A stretch of DNA of 64,000 nucleotides from Streptomyces sp. NBC_01591 (GCF_035918155.1 NZ_CP109327.1:7378001-7442000); one strand, 5' to 3'; positions 8,480 to 17,494 are shown, counted from the first letter of the stretch. Notes: generated by a model from the letters alone, not told the origin. Program-made: numbers and translations.

Positions 8480-9895
8480 GTGCCGTCGATGCTCGATGCA
8501 GTCGTCGTGGGGGCGGGCCCCAACGGACTGACCGCCGCGGCCGAACTGGCCCGCCGCGGCTTCGCCGTGGAGGTCTTCGAAGCGGAAGAGACCGTCGGGG
8601 GCGGCGCCCGCACCGAGGAGCTCACCCTCCCCGGATTCCGCCACGACCCCTGTTCCGCCGTCCACCCCCTGGGCATCGGCTCACCCGCGTTCGACGCGAT
8701 GCCGCTGGCCCGGCACGGCCTGGAGTGGCTCCAGCCCGAGCTGGCGCTCGCCCACCCGTTCCCGGACGGCACGGCCGCCGTGCTCACCGGCTCGGTGGGG
8801 GAGAGCGCCATGTCGCTGGGGCCCCGGGACGCGGGGGCGTACCGCAGGCTCGTCGCCCCCTACCTCGGCCACTGGGACACCCTCGCCCAGGACTTCCTGC
8901 GCACCCCGTGGGACGGGCTGCCCCGTGACCCCTACCGCTGGGTGCGATTCGGTCTCGACGCGCTCCAGCCCGCGTCGCTGCTCTCCCGCCGCTTCAGTGG
9001 TGCCAAGGCGCGCGGCCTGTTCGCCGGGCTCGCCGCCCATGCCATCGCGCCCATCAGCGGTCCGGCGACCGGCGGGATCGCCCTGCTGTTCGCGCTGGCG
9101 GCCCACGAGAAGGGGTGGCCCGTGCCGCGCGGCGGATCGCAGGCCATCTCCGACGCCCTCGCCTCGTACATACGCGAACAGGGCGGCACGATCCGTACCG
9201 GCACCGAGGTCAAGCGTCTCGACGAGCTCCCGCCCGCCCGCGCCTATGTCTTCGACACCTCGCCGACCGCTCTCGCCCGCATCGCCGGGCTGGGCCACGC
9301 CTACCGCGGCTACCGGTACGGCGCGTCCTGCTTCAAGATCGATTACGCCTTGTCGGGCCCCGTCCCCTGGACCGCGGAGGACGCCCGGCGGGCCGGCACC
9401 GTCCACATCGGCCCCACGGCCGGCGAGATCGACGCCGCGCTGACGGCCGCGGTGACCGGCCGCGACCCCAGCGTGCCGTTCCTGATCACCGCACAGCCCA
9501 GCCTGATCGATCCGTCCCGCGCGCCCGAGGGCCGTCATGTCTTCTGGGTGTACGGACACGTCCCGTCGGGATGGGAGGGCGACGCCACCGACGTCATCGA
9601 ACGGCAACTGGAGCGCTTCGCCCCCGGGTTCCGAGACATGGTGCTCGCCCGCGCGGTGGCGGGCCCGCCCGAGCTCGCGACGCGCAACGCCAACTACGTC
9701 GGCGGTGACATCGCGTGCGGCGCGTTCTCCGGCTTCCAGACGGTGATCCGGCCCAAGCTCGCACGTGTGCCGTACGCGACGGCGCATCCGGCGGTGTTCC
9801 TGTGCTCCTCGGCCACTCCGCCCGGCCCCGGCGTGCACGGCATGTCGGGCCACCACGCGGCGAAGGCGGTCTGGCGGCGCCTGCGGGCGGCCTGA
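8480..9895 (+). CDS. FAD-dependent oxidoreductase, phytoene-desaturase-like
   Basis: A 471-residue flavoprotein starting at the GTG at 8480, with GAAGGAG 8 nt before it. The N-terminus carries the Rossmann FAD loop [12 protein letters not shown] and the following [14 protein letters not shown], as in the NAD(P)/FAD amine-oxidase and phytoene-desaturase group. The C-terminal FAD contact resembles [14 protein letters not shown]. Family members desaturate or isomerise hydrophobic substrates. No carotenoid genes are adjacent, so the substrate is open. It ends 14 bp before the macro-domain gene and may be co-transcribed with it. Confidence 0.82.
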   Translation: MPSMLDAVVVGAGPNGLTAAAELARRGFAVEVFEAEETVGGGARTEELTLPGFRHDPCSAVHPLGIGSPAFDAMPLARHGLEWLQPELALAHPFPDGTAAVLTGSVGESAMSLGPRDAGAYRRLVAPYLGHWDTLAQDFLRTPWDGLPRDPYRWVRFGLDALQPASLLSRRFSGAKARGLFAGLAAHAIAPISGPATGGIALLFALAAHEKGWPVPRGGSQAISDALASYIREQGGTIRTGTEVKRLDELPPARAYVFDTSPTALARIAGLGHAYRGYRYGASCFKIDYALSGPVPWTAEDARRAGTVHIGPTAGEIDAALTAAVTGRDPSVPFLITAQPSLIDPSRAPEGRHVFWVYGHVPSGWEGDATDVIERQLERFAPGFRDMVLARAVAGPPELATRNANYVGGDIACGAFSGFQTVIRPKLARVPYATAHPAVFLCSSATPPGPGVHGMSGHHAAKAVWRRLRAA

Positions 9896-9909
9896 GGGCC
9901 GCACAGGGC

Positions 9910-10458
9910 ATGATGTCCGCCATGCGTACACCCGAGGGCGTCACCGTCACCCTGGTCCGCGGTGACATCACCCAGCAGTCCGCCGATGTCATCGTCAACG
10001 CGGCGAACTCCTCCCTGCTCGGCGGTGGCGGGGTCGACGGCGCGATCCACCGGCGCGGCGGCCCGGAGATCCTCGCCGCGTGCCGGGAGCTGCGCGCGTC
10101 GCAGTACGGAAAGGGTCTGCGTACCGGACAGGCGGTCGCCACGACGGCCGGACGACTCGACGCGCGCTGGGTGGTCCACACAGTCGGGCCGGTCTGGAGC
10201 AGCTCCGAGGACCGCTCCGCACTCCTGGCCTCGTGCTACCGCGAATCGCTGCGCGTCGCCGCGGAGTTGGGGGCGCGTTCCGTCGCCTTCCCGGCCATCT
10301 CGACCGGGATCTACGGCTGGCCCATGGACGACGGCGCGCGTATCGCCGTCCGTACGGTTCTGGAGGAGGCCGAGCCGCCCGTGGAGGAAGTGCGGTTCGT
10401 GCTGTTCGACGCGCATGCGTACGCGGAGTTCGAAGAGGTACTGGCGGCGCGGGGCTGA
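9910..10458 (+). CDS. Macro-domain protein (ADP-ribose-binding hydrolase)
   Basis: About 182 residues forming a single macro domain. Motifs are TLVRGDITQQSADVIVNAANSSL, GGGGVDGAIHRRGG (the ADP-ribose distal-ribose loop) and AFPAISTGIYGWP (the phosphate loop). Relatives remove ADP-ribose from proteins or hydrolyse O-acetyl-ADP-ribose, the product of sirtuins; a sirtuin gene lies at 17.5 kb. Starts at 9910, 9913 and 9922 are all possible. A strong hairpin (10467-10516) follows the stop. Confidence 0.9.
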   Translation: MMSAMRTPEGVTVTLVRGDITQQSADVIVNAANSSLLGGGGVDGAIHRRGGPEILAACRELRASQYGKGLRTGQAVATTAGRLDARWVVHTVGPVWSSSEDRSALLASCYRESLRVAAELGARSVAFPAISTGIYGWPMDDGARIAVRTVLEEAEPPVEEVRFVLFDAHAYAEFEEVLAARG

Positions 10459-10466
10459 TCCGCGGG

Positions 10467-10516
10467 CGCCGCGTGCGCCCGACGGACGGGGAGGGGTCCG
10501 GCGAACGCACGCGGCG
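10467..10516 (+). terminator. Hairpin terminator after the macro-domain gene
   Basis: The 11-bp arms CGCCGCGTGCG (10467-10477) and CGCACGCGGCG (10506-10516) are perfectly complementary. The hairpin lies between the convergent macro-domain and rpsR2 genes. Confidence 0.6.
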
Positions 10517-10548
10517 GGTGCGTGCGGCGTGTGCGTCAGGTGTGCGCG

Positions 10549-10785
10549 TTACCTGTGCGCGTAGGGCAGCAGGGCCATCTCCCGGGCGTTCCTGATGGCC
10601 CGGGCGAGTCGACGCTGCTGCTGAGCGGTGACCCGGGTCACCCGGCGGCTGCGGATCTTGCCACGGTCGGAGATGAACTTCCGCAGCAGCTCGGTGTCCT
10701 TGTAGTCGATGCAGGTGATTCCGGCCGCGTCCAGCGGGTTGGGGCGGGGCTTCTGCGGCCGGTGGGGATCGTCGCGTCGTGCCAT
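10549..10785 (-). CDS. rpsR2: 30S ribosomal protein S18, zinc-independent paralogue
   Basis: A 78-residue S18. The core [19 protein letters not shown] is typical, followed by [20 protein letters not shown]. Zinc-binding S18 forms carry cysteine pairs. This protein has a single Cys, just before the IDYKD core, and none in the later loop, so it is the C-minus form made under zinc starvation. It is last in the leftward zinc-starvation cluster, downstream of the COG0523 gene and a short tandem repeat. Confidence 0.93.
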   Translation of the reverse strand: MARRDDPHRPQKPRPNPLDAAGITCIDYKDTELLRKFISDRGKIRSRRVTRVTAQQQRRLARAIRNAREMALLPYAHR

Positions 10786-10800
10786 GTGTGTTCCTTGTGG

Positions 10801-10860
10801 TCGGAGAGGGTCGGAGAGGGTCGGAGAGGGTCGGAGAGGTGCGGAAGGGGCGGAAGGGGT
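10801..10860. repeat. Short tandem 10-bp repeat upstream of rpsR2
   Basis: Four head-to-tail copies of TCGGAGAGGG (the fourth ends GGT) occupy 10801-10840. Two diverged copies of the GCGGAAGGGG type follow, up to the stop codon of the COG0523 gene. The array fills the gap between that stop and the rpsR2 start. Confidence 0.85.
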
Positions 10861-12014
10861 CAGGAGACCGGGTCGAGCAGCGAGTCGAAGGGGGCCGGGA
10901 GCTGTTTCCACGCCTCGGGTCCTGCGGCGTACTCGCTGTCGGTGAGCAGGCAGGAATCGAGGAGCCGGGCCAGCCCGTCCCGGTCGAGGCCGGGAGAGGT
11001 GAAGACGAGGTGCTGGCAGCAGTCGCCGTGCTCGGGGTGCCAGTCGAGGGCGGCCGCCGCCCTGCGGACGGGAGGCACCATGTCCCAGGCCGCGTCCGGC
11101 AGGGAGGCCAGCCACGGCCCCGCGCTCTCCACGCAGAGCGCACCACCGGCGGCGTCCCAGGCCAGCAGGGTGTCGGGGCGGTCGGCGAGCCAGAAGCGGC
11201 CACGGCTGCGTGCGGCCGCACAGCACAGGTCCTCCAGCGCCTCGAAGAGCCGCTCGGGGTGGAAGGGGCGGCGACGGTGCCACACGAGCGTGGCGACCCC
11301 CGCCTCGTCCGCCTCCTGCGGCAGCAGCGCGCACGCGGGGTGCTGGGCGGCCGCCGCCGCTTCCACGTCGAAGCCCACGAAGGCGAGCCGGCCCAGTTCG
11401 GCCGAACCGGCCGACACCTGACGCGCCGTCGGGTGGAGCTGTGCGAGCAGCGCACGGTCCTCGTCGTCGGCCGCCCCGCTGTCGACGAGAGCGAGCACGG
11501 GCGCGTACTCCAGCTGCCGCGCCCAGGTGTCGCCGATGGTCCGCCGGTCCGTGGCTGCCGCCGCCAGACCCGCCTCGGCCAGGTCGTCGCCGTTCCCGAG
11601 GCAGGGCAGTACGAGAGCGGGGTCGACGGCGGTCATCACGTTGGTGAGTTCGAGCGCTTCGCCGCCGTGCGCGACGACGACCTCGGCCATCGCCCTGGGC
11701 TCCACGGAGTCCCACAGTTCGACGATCGCGAGCCGGGTGGACCCGTCGGCGGCCAGTCGCTCCAGCTCCGGGACCAGGTCCTCGCGCAAGGCGCAGCAGG
11801 CGCAGTCGTCGACGAGCGGGGCCTCCCCGCGGGACAGCACACCCGATGCGTCCCGCACGAGGCGCCGTACGGTGCCCCCGGCGGCCGTGGCCAGATCGTG
11901 GTGGAGCGCGATGCTGCCGGGGACGGTGCGCAGCAGCCGGTCCACGACCTCCTTGCGCGCGTCGGAGTGGAGCCCGCCGACGATCACGACGGGCAACCGG
12001 TCCCTGCCCCGCAT
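10860..12014 (-). CDS. COG0523/CobW-family protein of the zinc-starvation cluster
   Basis: A 384-residue COG0523 protein. These are G3E GTPases often induced by Zur and proposed to deliver metal under zinc limitation. The metal motif CACC is at C71/C73/C74 (family consensus CxCC), followed by [14 protein letters not shown]. The C-terminal CobW_C domain starts near residue 235. Oddly, the expected P-loop GxxGxGKT reads [16 protein letters not shown] and lacks the GK[S/T] core, so GTP binding may be lost or altered. Its ATG overlaps the rpmE2 stop (TGATG), so the two are translationally coupled. Confidence 0.88.
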   Translation of the reverse strand: MRGRDRLPVVIVGGLHSDARKEVVDRLLRTVPGSIALHHDLATAAGGTVRRLVRDASGVLSRGEAPLVDDCACCALREDLVPELERLAADGSTRLAIVELWDSVEPRAMAEVVVAHGGEALELTNVMTAVDPALVLPCLGNGDDLAEAGLAAAATDRRTIGDTWARQLEYAPVLALVDSGAADDEDRALLAQLHPTARQVSAGSAELGRLAFVGFDVEAAAAAQHPACALLPQEADEAGVATLVWHRRRPFHPERLFEALEDLCCAAARSRGRFWLADRPDTLLAWDAAGGALCVESAGPWLASLPDAAWDMVPPVRRAAAALDWHPEHGDCCQHLVFTSPGLDRDGLARLLDSCLLTDSEYAAGPEAWKQLPAPFDSLLDPVS

Positions 12015-12268
12015 CAGTTCGCCCCGCGTCGGCCGTAGCGGCGCTCGAACCGCTCGACGCGGCCCGCGGTGTCCAGAACACGGGCGGTGCCCGTGTAGAA
12101 GGGGTGGCTCGCGGAGGAGATCTCGACATCGACGACGGGGTAGGTGTTGCCGTCCTGCCATTCGATCGTCTTCTCGCTGATCGCGGTGGAACGGGTGAGG
12201 AAGGCGGAGCCGGCTGCCTTGTCGCGGAAGACGACGGGGCCGTACGCGGGGTGGATTCCGGGCTTCAT
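12014..12268 (-). CDS. rpmE2: 50S ribosomal protein L31 type B, zinc-independent
   Basis: An 84-residue type-B L31, [20 protein letters not shown], with the internal [24 protein letters not shown] typical of L31B. It has no cysteines, unlike zinc-binding L31. Under zinc starvation this form replaces the Cys-containing L31 and releases its zinc. It lies between rpmG2 and the COG0523 gene and overlaps the latter's start codon. Confidence 0.94.
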   Translation of the reverse strand: MKPGIHPAYGPVVFRDKAAGSAFLTRSTAISEKTIEWQDGNTYPVVDVEISSASHPFYTGTARVLDTAGRVERFERRYGRRGAN

Positions 12269-12299
12269 GGCGGTGTCCTTCTGGGTCGGGCGGGGGAGG

Positions 12300-12464
12300 T
12301 CAGCGTTCTTCGCGGAATTCGATGTGCCTGCGGGCGACCGGGTCGTACTTGCGCAGGACCATGCGCTCGGGGTCGTTCCGGCGGTTCTTGCGGGTGACGT
12401 AGGTGTAACCGGTCCCCGCGGTGGAGCGGAGCTTGACGACCGGGCGTACTTCGTTGCGAGCCAT
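12300..12464 (-). CDS. rpmG2: 50S ribosomal protein L33, zinc-independent paralogue
   Basis: A 54-residue L33, [19 protein letters not shown] then [23 protein letters not shown]. The CxxC pairs of zinc-binding L33 are absent; the sites read KLRSTAG and YDPVARRH. It is the first gene of the leftward zinc-starvation unit, beginning 13 bp from the predicted Zur box. Confidence 0.94.
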   Translation of the reverse strand: MARNEVRPVVKLRSTAGTGYTYVTRKNRRNDPERMVLRKYDPVARRHIEFREER

Positions 12465-12476
12465 GGCGCTACTATA

Positions 12477-12491
12477 TGGCAATGATTTCCA
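12477..12491. promoter_or_regulatory. Putative Zur box in the rpmG2/rpmB2 intergenic region
   Basis: TGGCAATGATTTCCA is a 15-bp near-palindrome (TGG-AAT-N-ATT-CCA) midway between the divergent rpmG2 and rpmB2 genes. It resembles the TGnnAATGATTnnCA pattern known for Streptomyces Zur boxes. One site could repress both directions when zinc is plentiful. Assignment rests on sequence likeness plus the zinc-free genes on both sides. Confidence 0.75.
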
Positions 12492-12530
12492 TTTCCAACA
12501 AGCGGTTCTCCGTGGAAAGCGGGTAACGCC

Positions 12531-12767
12531 ATGTCCGCCCACTGCCAACTGACCGGCGCCCGGCCCGGATTCGGCAACAACATCTCCCACTCGCACCGGC
12601 GCACCTCGCGCCGCTTCGACCCCAACATCCAGCGCAAGAGGTACTGGCTGCCGAGCGAGGGCCGGCACGTCCGGCTGACGCTCAGCGCCAGGGCGATCAA
12701 AACCGTCGACAACATCGGGATCGAGGCGGCCGTCGCCCGCATCCGTGCCAGGGGAGTGAAGGTCTGA
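12531..12767 (+). CDS. rpmB2: 50S ribosomal protein L28, zinc-independent paralogue
   Basis: A 78-residue L28: [20 protein letters not shown], then [22 protein letters not shown] and [17 protein letters not shown]. The zinc-binding form has CxxC at the N-terminus; here only one Cys remains. It is the first gene rightward from the Zur box and abuts rpsN2 directly (TGA then ATG). Confidence 0.94.
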   Translation: MSAHCQLTGARPGFGNNISHSHRRTSRRFDPNIQRKRYWLPSEGRHVRLTLSARAIKTVDNIGIEAAVARIRARGVKV

Positions 12768-13073
12768 ATGGCCAAGAAGAGCAAGATCGCGCAGAACGAG
12801 AAGCGCAGGGCGACCGTCGAGCGGTACGCCGCCCGTCGCGCCGAGTTGAAGGAGGTCATCCGTCGGCCGTCCGCCACGGACGCCGAACGCCGGGCCGCCG
12901 TGGAAGAGCTCCGGCGCCAGCCGCGCGACGCCAGTGTCACCCGGGTGCGCAACCGGGACAGCGTGGACGGGCGGCCCCGTGGGTACCTGCGGAAGTTCGG
13001 CCTGTCCCGCGTCCGCGCACGCGAGCAGGCCCATGCCGGATTCCTGCCAGGGGTCACCAAGTCATCCTGGTGA
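12768..13073 (+). CDS. rpsN2: 30S ribosomal protein S14, zinc-independent long form
   Basis: A 101-residue S14 beginning [14 protein letters not shown]. It ends in the conserved [29 protein letters not shown] region. The short zinc S14 (61 aa) has CxxC-CxxC; this long form has no cysteine. It starts immediately after the rpmB2 stop, so the two are coupled. A hairpin at 13121-13156 follows. Confidence 0.95.
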   Translation: MAKKSKIAQNEKRRATVERYAARRAELKEVIRRPSATDAERRAAVEELRRQPRDASVTRVRNRDSVDGRPRGYLRKFGLSRVRAREQAHAGFLPGVTKSSW

Positions 13074-13120
13074 CAGTTGAGTTGATGTACGCGGTCCGTC
13101 CGGCGGTGTGACCCGGCGGA

Positions 13121-13156
13121 GCCCCGGTGGCCACATCGGCCCAGGCCCACCGGGGC
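13121..13156 (+). terminator. Terminator hairpin after rpsN2
   Basis: GCCCCGGTGG (13121-13130) pairs perfectly with CCACCGGGGC (13147-13156) around a 16-nt loop. It ends the rpmB2-rpsN2 unit. Confidence 0.6.
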
Positions 13157-13247
13157 GTTCCGTAGGAGGTCGAAGAAGTCCTGGCAGCGCGACGTCGATG
13201 TCGGATTCTCGCCAGCCCTCGGACGCCGGGTGGCGGATGCTTGAGCC

Positions 13248-14720
13248 ATGTACACCGACACCGAGCGCTGCGTACGGGCCGTCCAGTCCAAGGACGCCCG
13301 CTTCGACGGCTGGTTCTTCACGGCAGTCCTGACCACCCGGATCTACTGCCGCCCCAGCTGCCCGGTCGTTCCGCCGAAGGTCGAGAACATGACCTTCTAC
13401 CCCAGCGCCGCAGCCTGTCAGCAGGCCGGATTCCGGGCCTGCAAAAGGTGCCGGCCCGACACCAGCCCCGGCTCCCCGGAGTGGAACGCCCGAGCCGACT
13501 CCGTAGCCCGCGCGATGCGACTCATCCGGGACGGTGTCGTCGACCGCGAGGGCGTCCCCGGACTCGCGGCCCGGCTCGGCTACTCCGCCCGGCAGATCGA
13601 GCGCCAGCTGCTCGCCGAGCTCGGCGCCGGTCCGCTCGCACTGGCCCGCGCGCAACGCGCCCAGACCGCGAGGCTGCTCATCGAGACGACCGAACTCCCC
13701 ATGGCGGAAGTGGCGTTCGCCGCCGGGTTCTCCTCGATCCGTACCTTCAACGACACCGTCCGCGAGGTCTTCGCGCTCGCCCCGGGCGAGCTGCGCAGCC
13801 GCGCCGCCCGGTCCGCGACACCCCCGGCCACACCGGGAGTGATAGTGCTGCGGCTGCCGTACCGGGCCCCGCTCAACCCCAGCAACCTCTTCGGTCACCT
13901 CGCCGCGACCGCCGTCCCCGGCGTCGAGGAGTGGCGCGACGGCGCCTACCGCCGCACGCTCTCCCTGCGGTACGGACACGGTGTCGTCGCGCTCACCGCA
14001 CACCCCGACCACATCGCCTGCCGCCTCTCCCTCACCGATCCGCGCGATCTCACCCTCGCGATCAGCCGCTGCCGCTGGCTGCTCGACCTGGACGCCGACC
14101 CGGTGGCCGTCGACGAGCAGCTGTGCGCCGATCCGCTCCTCGCCCCGCTGGTCGGCAAGGCGCCGGGCCGGCGGGTGCCGCGTACCGTCGACGGCGCGGA
14201 GTTCGCCGTACGGGCGGTGCTCGGCCAGCAGGTCTCGACCGCCGCCGCCCGCACCCACGCGGCCCGTCTGGTCGCCGCGCACGGCCTGCCCGTCGAGGAC
14301 CCGGAGGGCGGCCTCACCCACCTCTTCCCGGACCCCGGGGCGCTCGCCGGACTCGACCCCGAACAACTCGCCCTGCCGCGCAGCCGCCGCACCACCCTCA
14401 CCACACTCGTCGGCGCACTCGCCGACGGATCGCTGCGGCTCGGCACCGACACCGACTGGGAGCAGGCGCGGGCCGAACTGACCGCCCTGCCCGGCTTCGG
14501 CCCCTGGACCGTCGAGGTGATCGCGATGCGGGCGCTCGGCGACCCGGACGCCTTCCTCCCCACCGACCTCGGCATCCGGCGCGCGGCCGAGGAGCTCGGC
14601 CTCCCCTCGACACCGGCTGCGCTCACCGCCCGCGCGGCCGCCTGGCGCCCCTGGCGGGCGTACGCGGTCCAGTACTTGTGGACCGTGGACGACCACCCCA
14701 TCAACCACCTGCCCACCTGA
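13248..14720 (+). CDS. Ada-type methyl sensor fused to AlkA DNA glycosylase
   Basis: A 490-residue three-part repair protein. Residues 1-75 are the Ada zinc domain, with ligands C34, C38 (IYCRPSCP), C65 and C68 (CKRC). C34 is the expected acceptor of methyl from phosphotriesters. An AraC-type HTH (about 85-180) contains [14 protein letters not shown] and [19 protein letters not shown]. Residues from about 195 onward are an AlkA 3-methyladenine glycosylase with the HhH motif [18 protein letters not shown] and the catalytic-type Asp in FLPTDLGI. The fusion is common in actinobacteria and couples sensing, gene activation and base excision. ogt follows 19 bp downstream, a likely operon. Confidence 0.94.
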   Translation: MYTDTERCVRAVQSKDARFDGWFFTAVLTTRIYCRPSCPVVPPKVENMTFYPSAAACQQAGFRACKRCRPDTSPGSPEWNARADSVARAMRLIRDGVVDREGVPGLAARLGYSARQIERQLLAELGAGPLALARAQRAQTARLLIETTELPMAEVAFAAGFSSIRTFNDTVREVFALAPGELRSRAARSATPPATPGVIVLRLPYRAPLNPSNLFGHLAATAVPGVEEWRDGAYRRTLSLRYGHGVVALTAHPDHIACRLSLTDPRDLTLAISRCRWLLDLDADPVAVDEQLCADPLLAPLVGKAPGRRVPRTVDGAEFAVRAVLGQQVSTAAARTHAARLVAAHGLPVEDPEGGLTHLFPDPGALAGLDPEQLALPRSRRTTLTTLVGALADGSLRLGTDTDWEQARAELTALPGFGPWTVEVIAMRALGDPDAFLPTDLGIRRAAEELGLPSTPAALTARAAAWRPWRAYAVQYLWTVDDHPINHLPT

Positions 14721-14739
14721 GGAAGTCGGAAGTCCAGCC

Positions 14740-15264
14740 ATGACAGCGATGCATCCGCATACGGCCACCCGCCGGCACACGGTCGTCGACAGCCCGTACG
14801 GTCCGCTCACCCTCGTCGCCACCGACGGGGTCCTCGCGGGCCTCTACATGACCGGCCAGCGGCACCGCCCGCCCGAGGAGACCTTCGGTGAACCCGACCC
14901 GCGGCCCTTCACGGAAGCCGTCCGCCAACTCGACGCCTACTTCGCCGGGGAACTGCGCACCTTCGATCTGCCGCTGCGCCTGGACGGCACCCCGTTCCAG
15001 CGCAGCGTCTGGGCGCAGCTCCGGCTGATTCCGTACGGCGAGACCCGCTCGTACGGCGAACTGGCCGAGAACCTCGGCAAACCGGGCGCCTCACGTGCGG
15101 TGGGGCTGGCCAACGGCAAGAACCCGGTGGGCATCATCGTCCCTTGCCACCGCGTCATCGGCGCCTCGGGGGGTCTCACCGGCTACGGCGGCGGACTCGA
15201 CCGCAAGCAGCGGCTGCTGGCCTTCGAGAACGGTACGGAGGACGACACTCCGGCACTCTTCTGA
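14740..15264 (+). CDS. ogt: Methylated-DNA--protein-cysteine methyltransferase
   Basis: A 174-residue O6-alkylguanine-DNA alkyltransferase. The acceptor Cys is C136 in [27 protein letters not shown] holds the helix and Arg-finger region, and [17 protein letters not shown] is the C-terminal signature. It is suicidal: the alkyl group moves irreversibly from guanine to the Cys. It lies directly downstream of the Ada-AlkA gene. A strong terminator follows at 15291-15321. Confidence 0.95.
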   Translation: MTAMHPHTATRRHTVVDSPYGPLTLVATDGVLAGLYMTGQRHRPPEETFGEPDPRPFTEAVRQLDAYFAGELRTFDLPLRLDGTPFQRSVWAQLRLIPYGETRSYGELAENLGKPGASRAVGLANGKNPVGIIVPCHRVIGASGGLTGYGGGLDRKQRLLAFENGTEDDTPALF

Positions 15265-15290
15265 CGCCGCCCGTGCCCACGGACGCGAAA

Positions 15291-15321
15291 ACGGGCCCGG
15301 ACCACTCAGGTCCGGGCCCGT
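15291..15321. terminator. Bidirectional terminator between ogt and the GDT1 gene
   Basis: ACGGGCCCGGACC (15291-15303), a 5-nt loop ACTCA, and the exact complement GGTCCGGGCCCGT (15309-15321). It sits between convergent genes. Confidence 0.8.
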
Positions 15322-15354
15322 CCACGCGTCGGGGAGTGCCGTACGGGCGCCCCG

Positions 15355-15939
15355 TCAGCCGGTGAAGATCTCCACCAGGGTCCAGATCGCCAGCCCCAGC
15401 ATGCAGATCCCGCCGATCCGCTGCACCGTCTTCAGCGGCACGCGCTTCGCGATGAAGCGCCCGGCGAGCAGTGCCAGCGCCGAGACGGACATCAGGGCGG
15501 CCGCGGACCCGATCGCCGTGGACCAGGTGCCGTTGCTCGCGGCCAGATTGGCCGTGGTGATCTGGGTGAGGTCGCCCCACTCGCTGATGAAGACGGCCAT
15601 GAACGCGGTCGAGTAGACCGGCCAGAAACCGGTCACCGTCTTCGTGCCGCCGTCCTCGTCGTCCTCGTCGCCGCCGGAGCGCAGCAGCATGAAAGCCCCG
15701 AACGCGAAGAGGGAAGCCGAGACGAGCTTCACGATCCAGTCGGGCAGCAGCCCGATCAGGCTGCCGGCCCCCACGGCGATGGCGACGTGGACGATGAACG
15801 CGGACGACGTACCGAACCAGACGTACAGCGGTCGCATGCGGGTGCCCATGGCGAGCGACGCGAACATCGTCTTGTCGGGGAGCTCCGCAAGGAAGATCAG
15901 CCCGAAGGCGGTGAGAATCGCCAGGGGGTCGAGGTGCAT
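15355..15939 (-). CDS. GDT1/TMEM165 (UPF0016) family Mn exporter
   Basis: A 194-residue membrane protein with about six helices. The two signature motifs of the UPF0016/GDT1 family are present as E19-LPDKT and E120-WGDLT. They are separated by a cytoplasmic acidic loop (DEDDEDGG, about 91-98). Bacterial members export Mn(II). The start at 15939 gives MHLDPLAIL; an upstream start at 15990 would lie in the leader. The long leader carries a yybP-ykoY riboswitch, which supports Mn as the substrate and as the inducing signal. Confidence 0.88.
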   Translation of the reverse strand: MHLDPLAILTAFGLIFLAELPDKTMFASLAMGTRMRPLYVWFGTSSAFIVHVAIAVGAGSLIGLLPDWIVKLVSASLFAFGAFMLLRSGGDEDDEDGGTKTVTGFWPVYSTAFMAVFISEWGDLTQITTANLAASNGTWSTAIGSAAALMSVSALALLAGRFIAKRVPLKTVQRIGGICMLGLAIWTLVEIFTG

Positions 15940-16029
15940 TCCGGGTGGCCTTCTGTGAGAGCCGGGCTCCGGGCCTTCGCGAAGCGCCACTCGGGCTTCC
16001 GGAGGACCACTCGGCCCGGCATGACGTCA

Positions 16030-16165
16030 GCGCCCACGGATGCGGGCGTGTCATACCTGACCGAAGGTCTCGCCCGCCCGCGGACATCCACGAGCCCGGC
16101 CACCGGGAACCCGGGGGTTCCAGTGTGTCGACGACCGGTTTGCGGGGCTACTCCCCTTCGCAGCC
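16030..16165 (-). promoter_or_regulatory. yybP-ykoY family Mn-sensing riboswitch
   Basis: On the minus strand the leader of the GDT1 gene opens with the hallmark GGGGAGTAGC (complement of 16147-16156). About 80 nt later comes GAGACCTT (complement of 16064-16071), the second conserved loop of the yybP-ykoY aptamer. The segment between can fold through the GGAACCCCCGGGTTCC-type helix near 16110-16125. Further inverted repeats at about 15960-16060 could form the expression platform. Known members turn on exporter genes when Mn(II) binds. The boundaries are approximate. Confidence 0.8.
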
Positions 16166-16274
16166 ATCAACTGTACCCCACCCGCTCATGGGGGAGATCA
16201 GATGTTCGACCCGTTGGAGGAGATCGGTACAGTCCCATGGTGATCATCCGCGCAGTCACCGGAAGCGTCCCCGT

Positions 16275-16679
16275 ATGAGCCGCCGCACCCGAAGGGCAGC
16301 CCCCGCCCAGGGCACGCCCCGGCCCACCGTCAGCGTCTGCCGCGGCTGCTGCTGCGGGACGCCCAAGATCCCGGCCGTGGACCATGCCGGCCAGCTCGCC
16401 GAGCTGCGCCGGTCGCTCGGCGAGGTCGCCACGGTACGCGCCGTGGAGTGCCTGGACGCCTGCGAGCAGGCCAATGTCATCGTCGTGCAGCCATCGGCCG
16501 AGGGCCGCCGTGCGGGCGGCCGCCCGGTCTGGCTCGGCCTGGTCAACGACCCGGACGCCGTGACGGACATCGTCGCCTGGGTCGAGGCGGGCGGTCCGGG
16601 GCTGGTGGACCCGCCGGAGATCCTCGACCTGTACACGTTCCGGCCCTCGCGCCGCATACAGCAGGAACTCGACCACTAG
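16275..16679 (+). CDS. Thioredoxin-like (2Fe-2S) ferredoxin-domain protein
   Basis: A 134-residue protein. VCRGCCCGTPKIP (from residue 21) and VECLDACEQANVIVVQPS (from residue 57) supply the cysteines of a thioredoxin-like 2Fe-2S ferredoxin fold. DPDAVTDIVAWVEAGGPG makes the last helix. The partner is unknown; in other genomes such proteins occur near cobalamin or metal genes. I chose ATG 16275 (MSRRTRRAA). The stop codon lies in the left arm of the terminator at 16678-16742. Confidence 0.75.
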   Translation: MSRRTRRAAPAQGTPRPTVSVCRGCCCGTPKIPAVDHAGQLAELRRSLGEVATVRAVECLDACEQANVIVVQPSAEGRRAGGRPVWLGLVNDPDAVTDIVAWVEAGGPGLVDPPEILDLYTFRPSRRIQQELDH

Positions 16680-16742
16680 GCCGTGTCCGTAAGGTCCCGT
16701 CTGGCTCTCCGGGCGTACGACGGGACCTTACGGACACGGCCT
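16678..16742. terminator. Long bidirectional terminator
   Basis: Perfectly paired 23-bp arms at 16678-16700 and 16720-16742 with a 19-nt loop, between convergent genes. The stem contains CCGTGTCCGTAAGG and its complement. Confidence 0.85.
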
Positions 16743-16749
16743 GGGGCCG

Positions 16750-17403
16750 CTACGGTGCCGCGGGCTTCACCGTCACGAAGAAGGCCTGCGGGGTCTTCTC
16801 CCACGCGTCCGCCTCGCGGACCAGCCGGGTCTGAACCCGGAACCCGGCCTCGGCGAGCATGTCGGCCACGGCGTCGGGCACGAACCGGTGGACGTCGAGC
16901 GTCACCGCATGGCCGTACGCCTGCTCCAGGCGGACGCACTCGTCGCCGACCTTGAAGGCCATGAGCAGATGGCCGCCCGGCGCCAGGACGCGATGGAACT
17001 CGGCGAAGACGCCGGGCAGTTGCTCCGGCGGGGTGTGGACCAGGGAGTACCAGGCGAGCGCGCCGGCCAGGCTGCCGTCCGCCAGATCCAGCGCGGTCAT
17101 CGACCCCTCGTCGAAGACGAGGTCCGGGTAGGTCTCGCGGGCCACCGCGATCATGCCGGGGGAGAGGTCGATGCCGAAGGCGGTCAGCCCGAGATCGCGC
17201 AGATGAGCCGTCACATGACCGGGACCGCAGCCCAGATCGCCCACTCGGCCGCCGCCGCCCGCCGTCACAATGTCCGCGAAGGCGGCCAGGATGGCGTTGT
17301 CGTACGGCTTCATCGGCATCATCCCGGCCAGCAGCACGGCGTAGTCGACGGCGACGGTGTCGTACGAGGCACGGGTGGTGTCGAGGGAGGAGGGTTCTGT
17401 CAT
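16750..17403 (-). CDS. Class I SAM-dependent methyltransferase
   Basis: A 217-residue Rossmann methyltransferase. The SAM loop is VGDLGCGPGHVTAHL (motif I) near residue 54, with GIDLSPGMIAVARE (motif II) and ALAWYSLVHTPPEQLP (motif IV region) after it. The substrate is unknown; the fold fits small-molecule methylation. The start at 17403 gives MTEPSSLDTT. Confidence 0.82.
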   Translation of the reverse strand: MTEPSSLDTTRASYDTVAVDYAVLLAGMMPMKPYDNAILAAFADIVTAGGGGRVGDLGCGPGHVTAHLRDLGLTAFGIDLSPGMIAVARETYPDLVFDEGSMTALDLADGSLAGALAWYSLVHTPPEQLPGVFAEFHRVLAPGGHLLMAFKVGDECVRLEQAYGHAVTLDVHRFVPDAVADMLAEAGFRVQTRLVREADAWEKTPQAFFVTVKPAAP

Positions 17404-17494
17404 GTGGGGGACCGTACAGTCCCCCACCGACACTTCCCGGCCGGGTCGGCGCGGGAAGCGGCAGGGCCGAGCGCTTTTCGGCCGTGCCGGTTCC

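Noticed and set aside
15945..16260. An extension of the ferredoxin-domain gene upstream to 15945
   Set aside because: The extra codons lie opposite the riboswitch leader of the GDT1 gene and show no similarity to the family. ATG 16275 fits.
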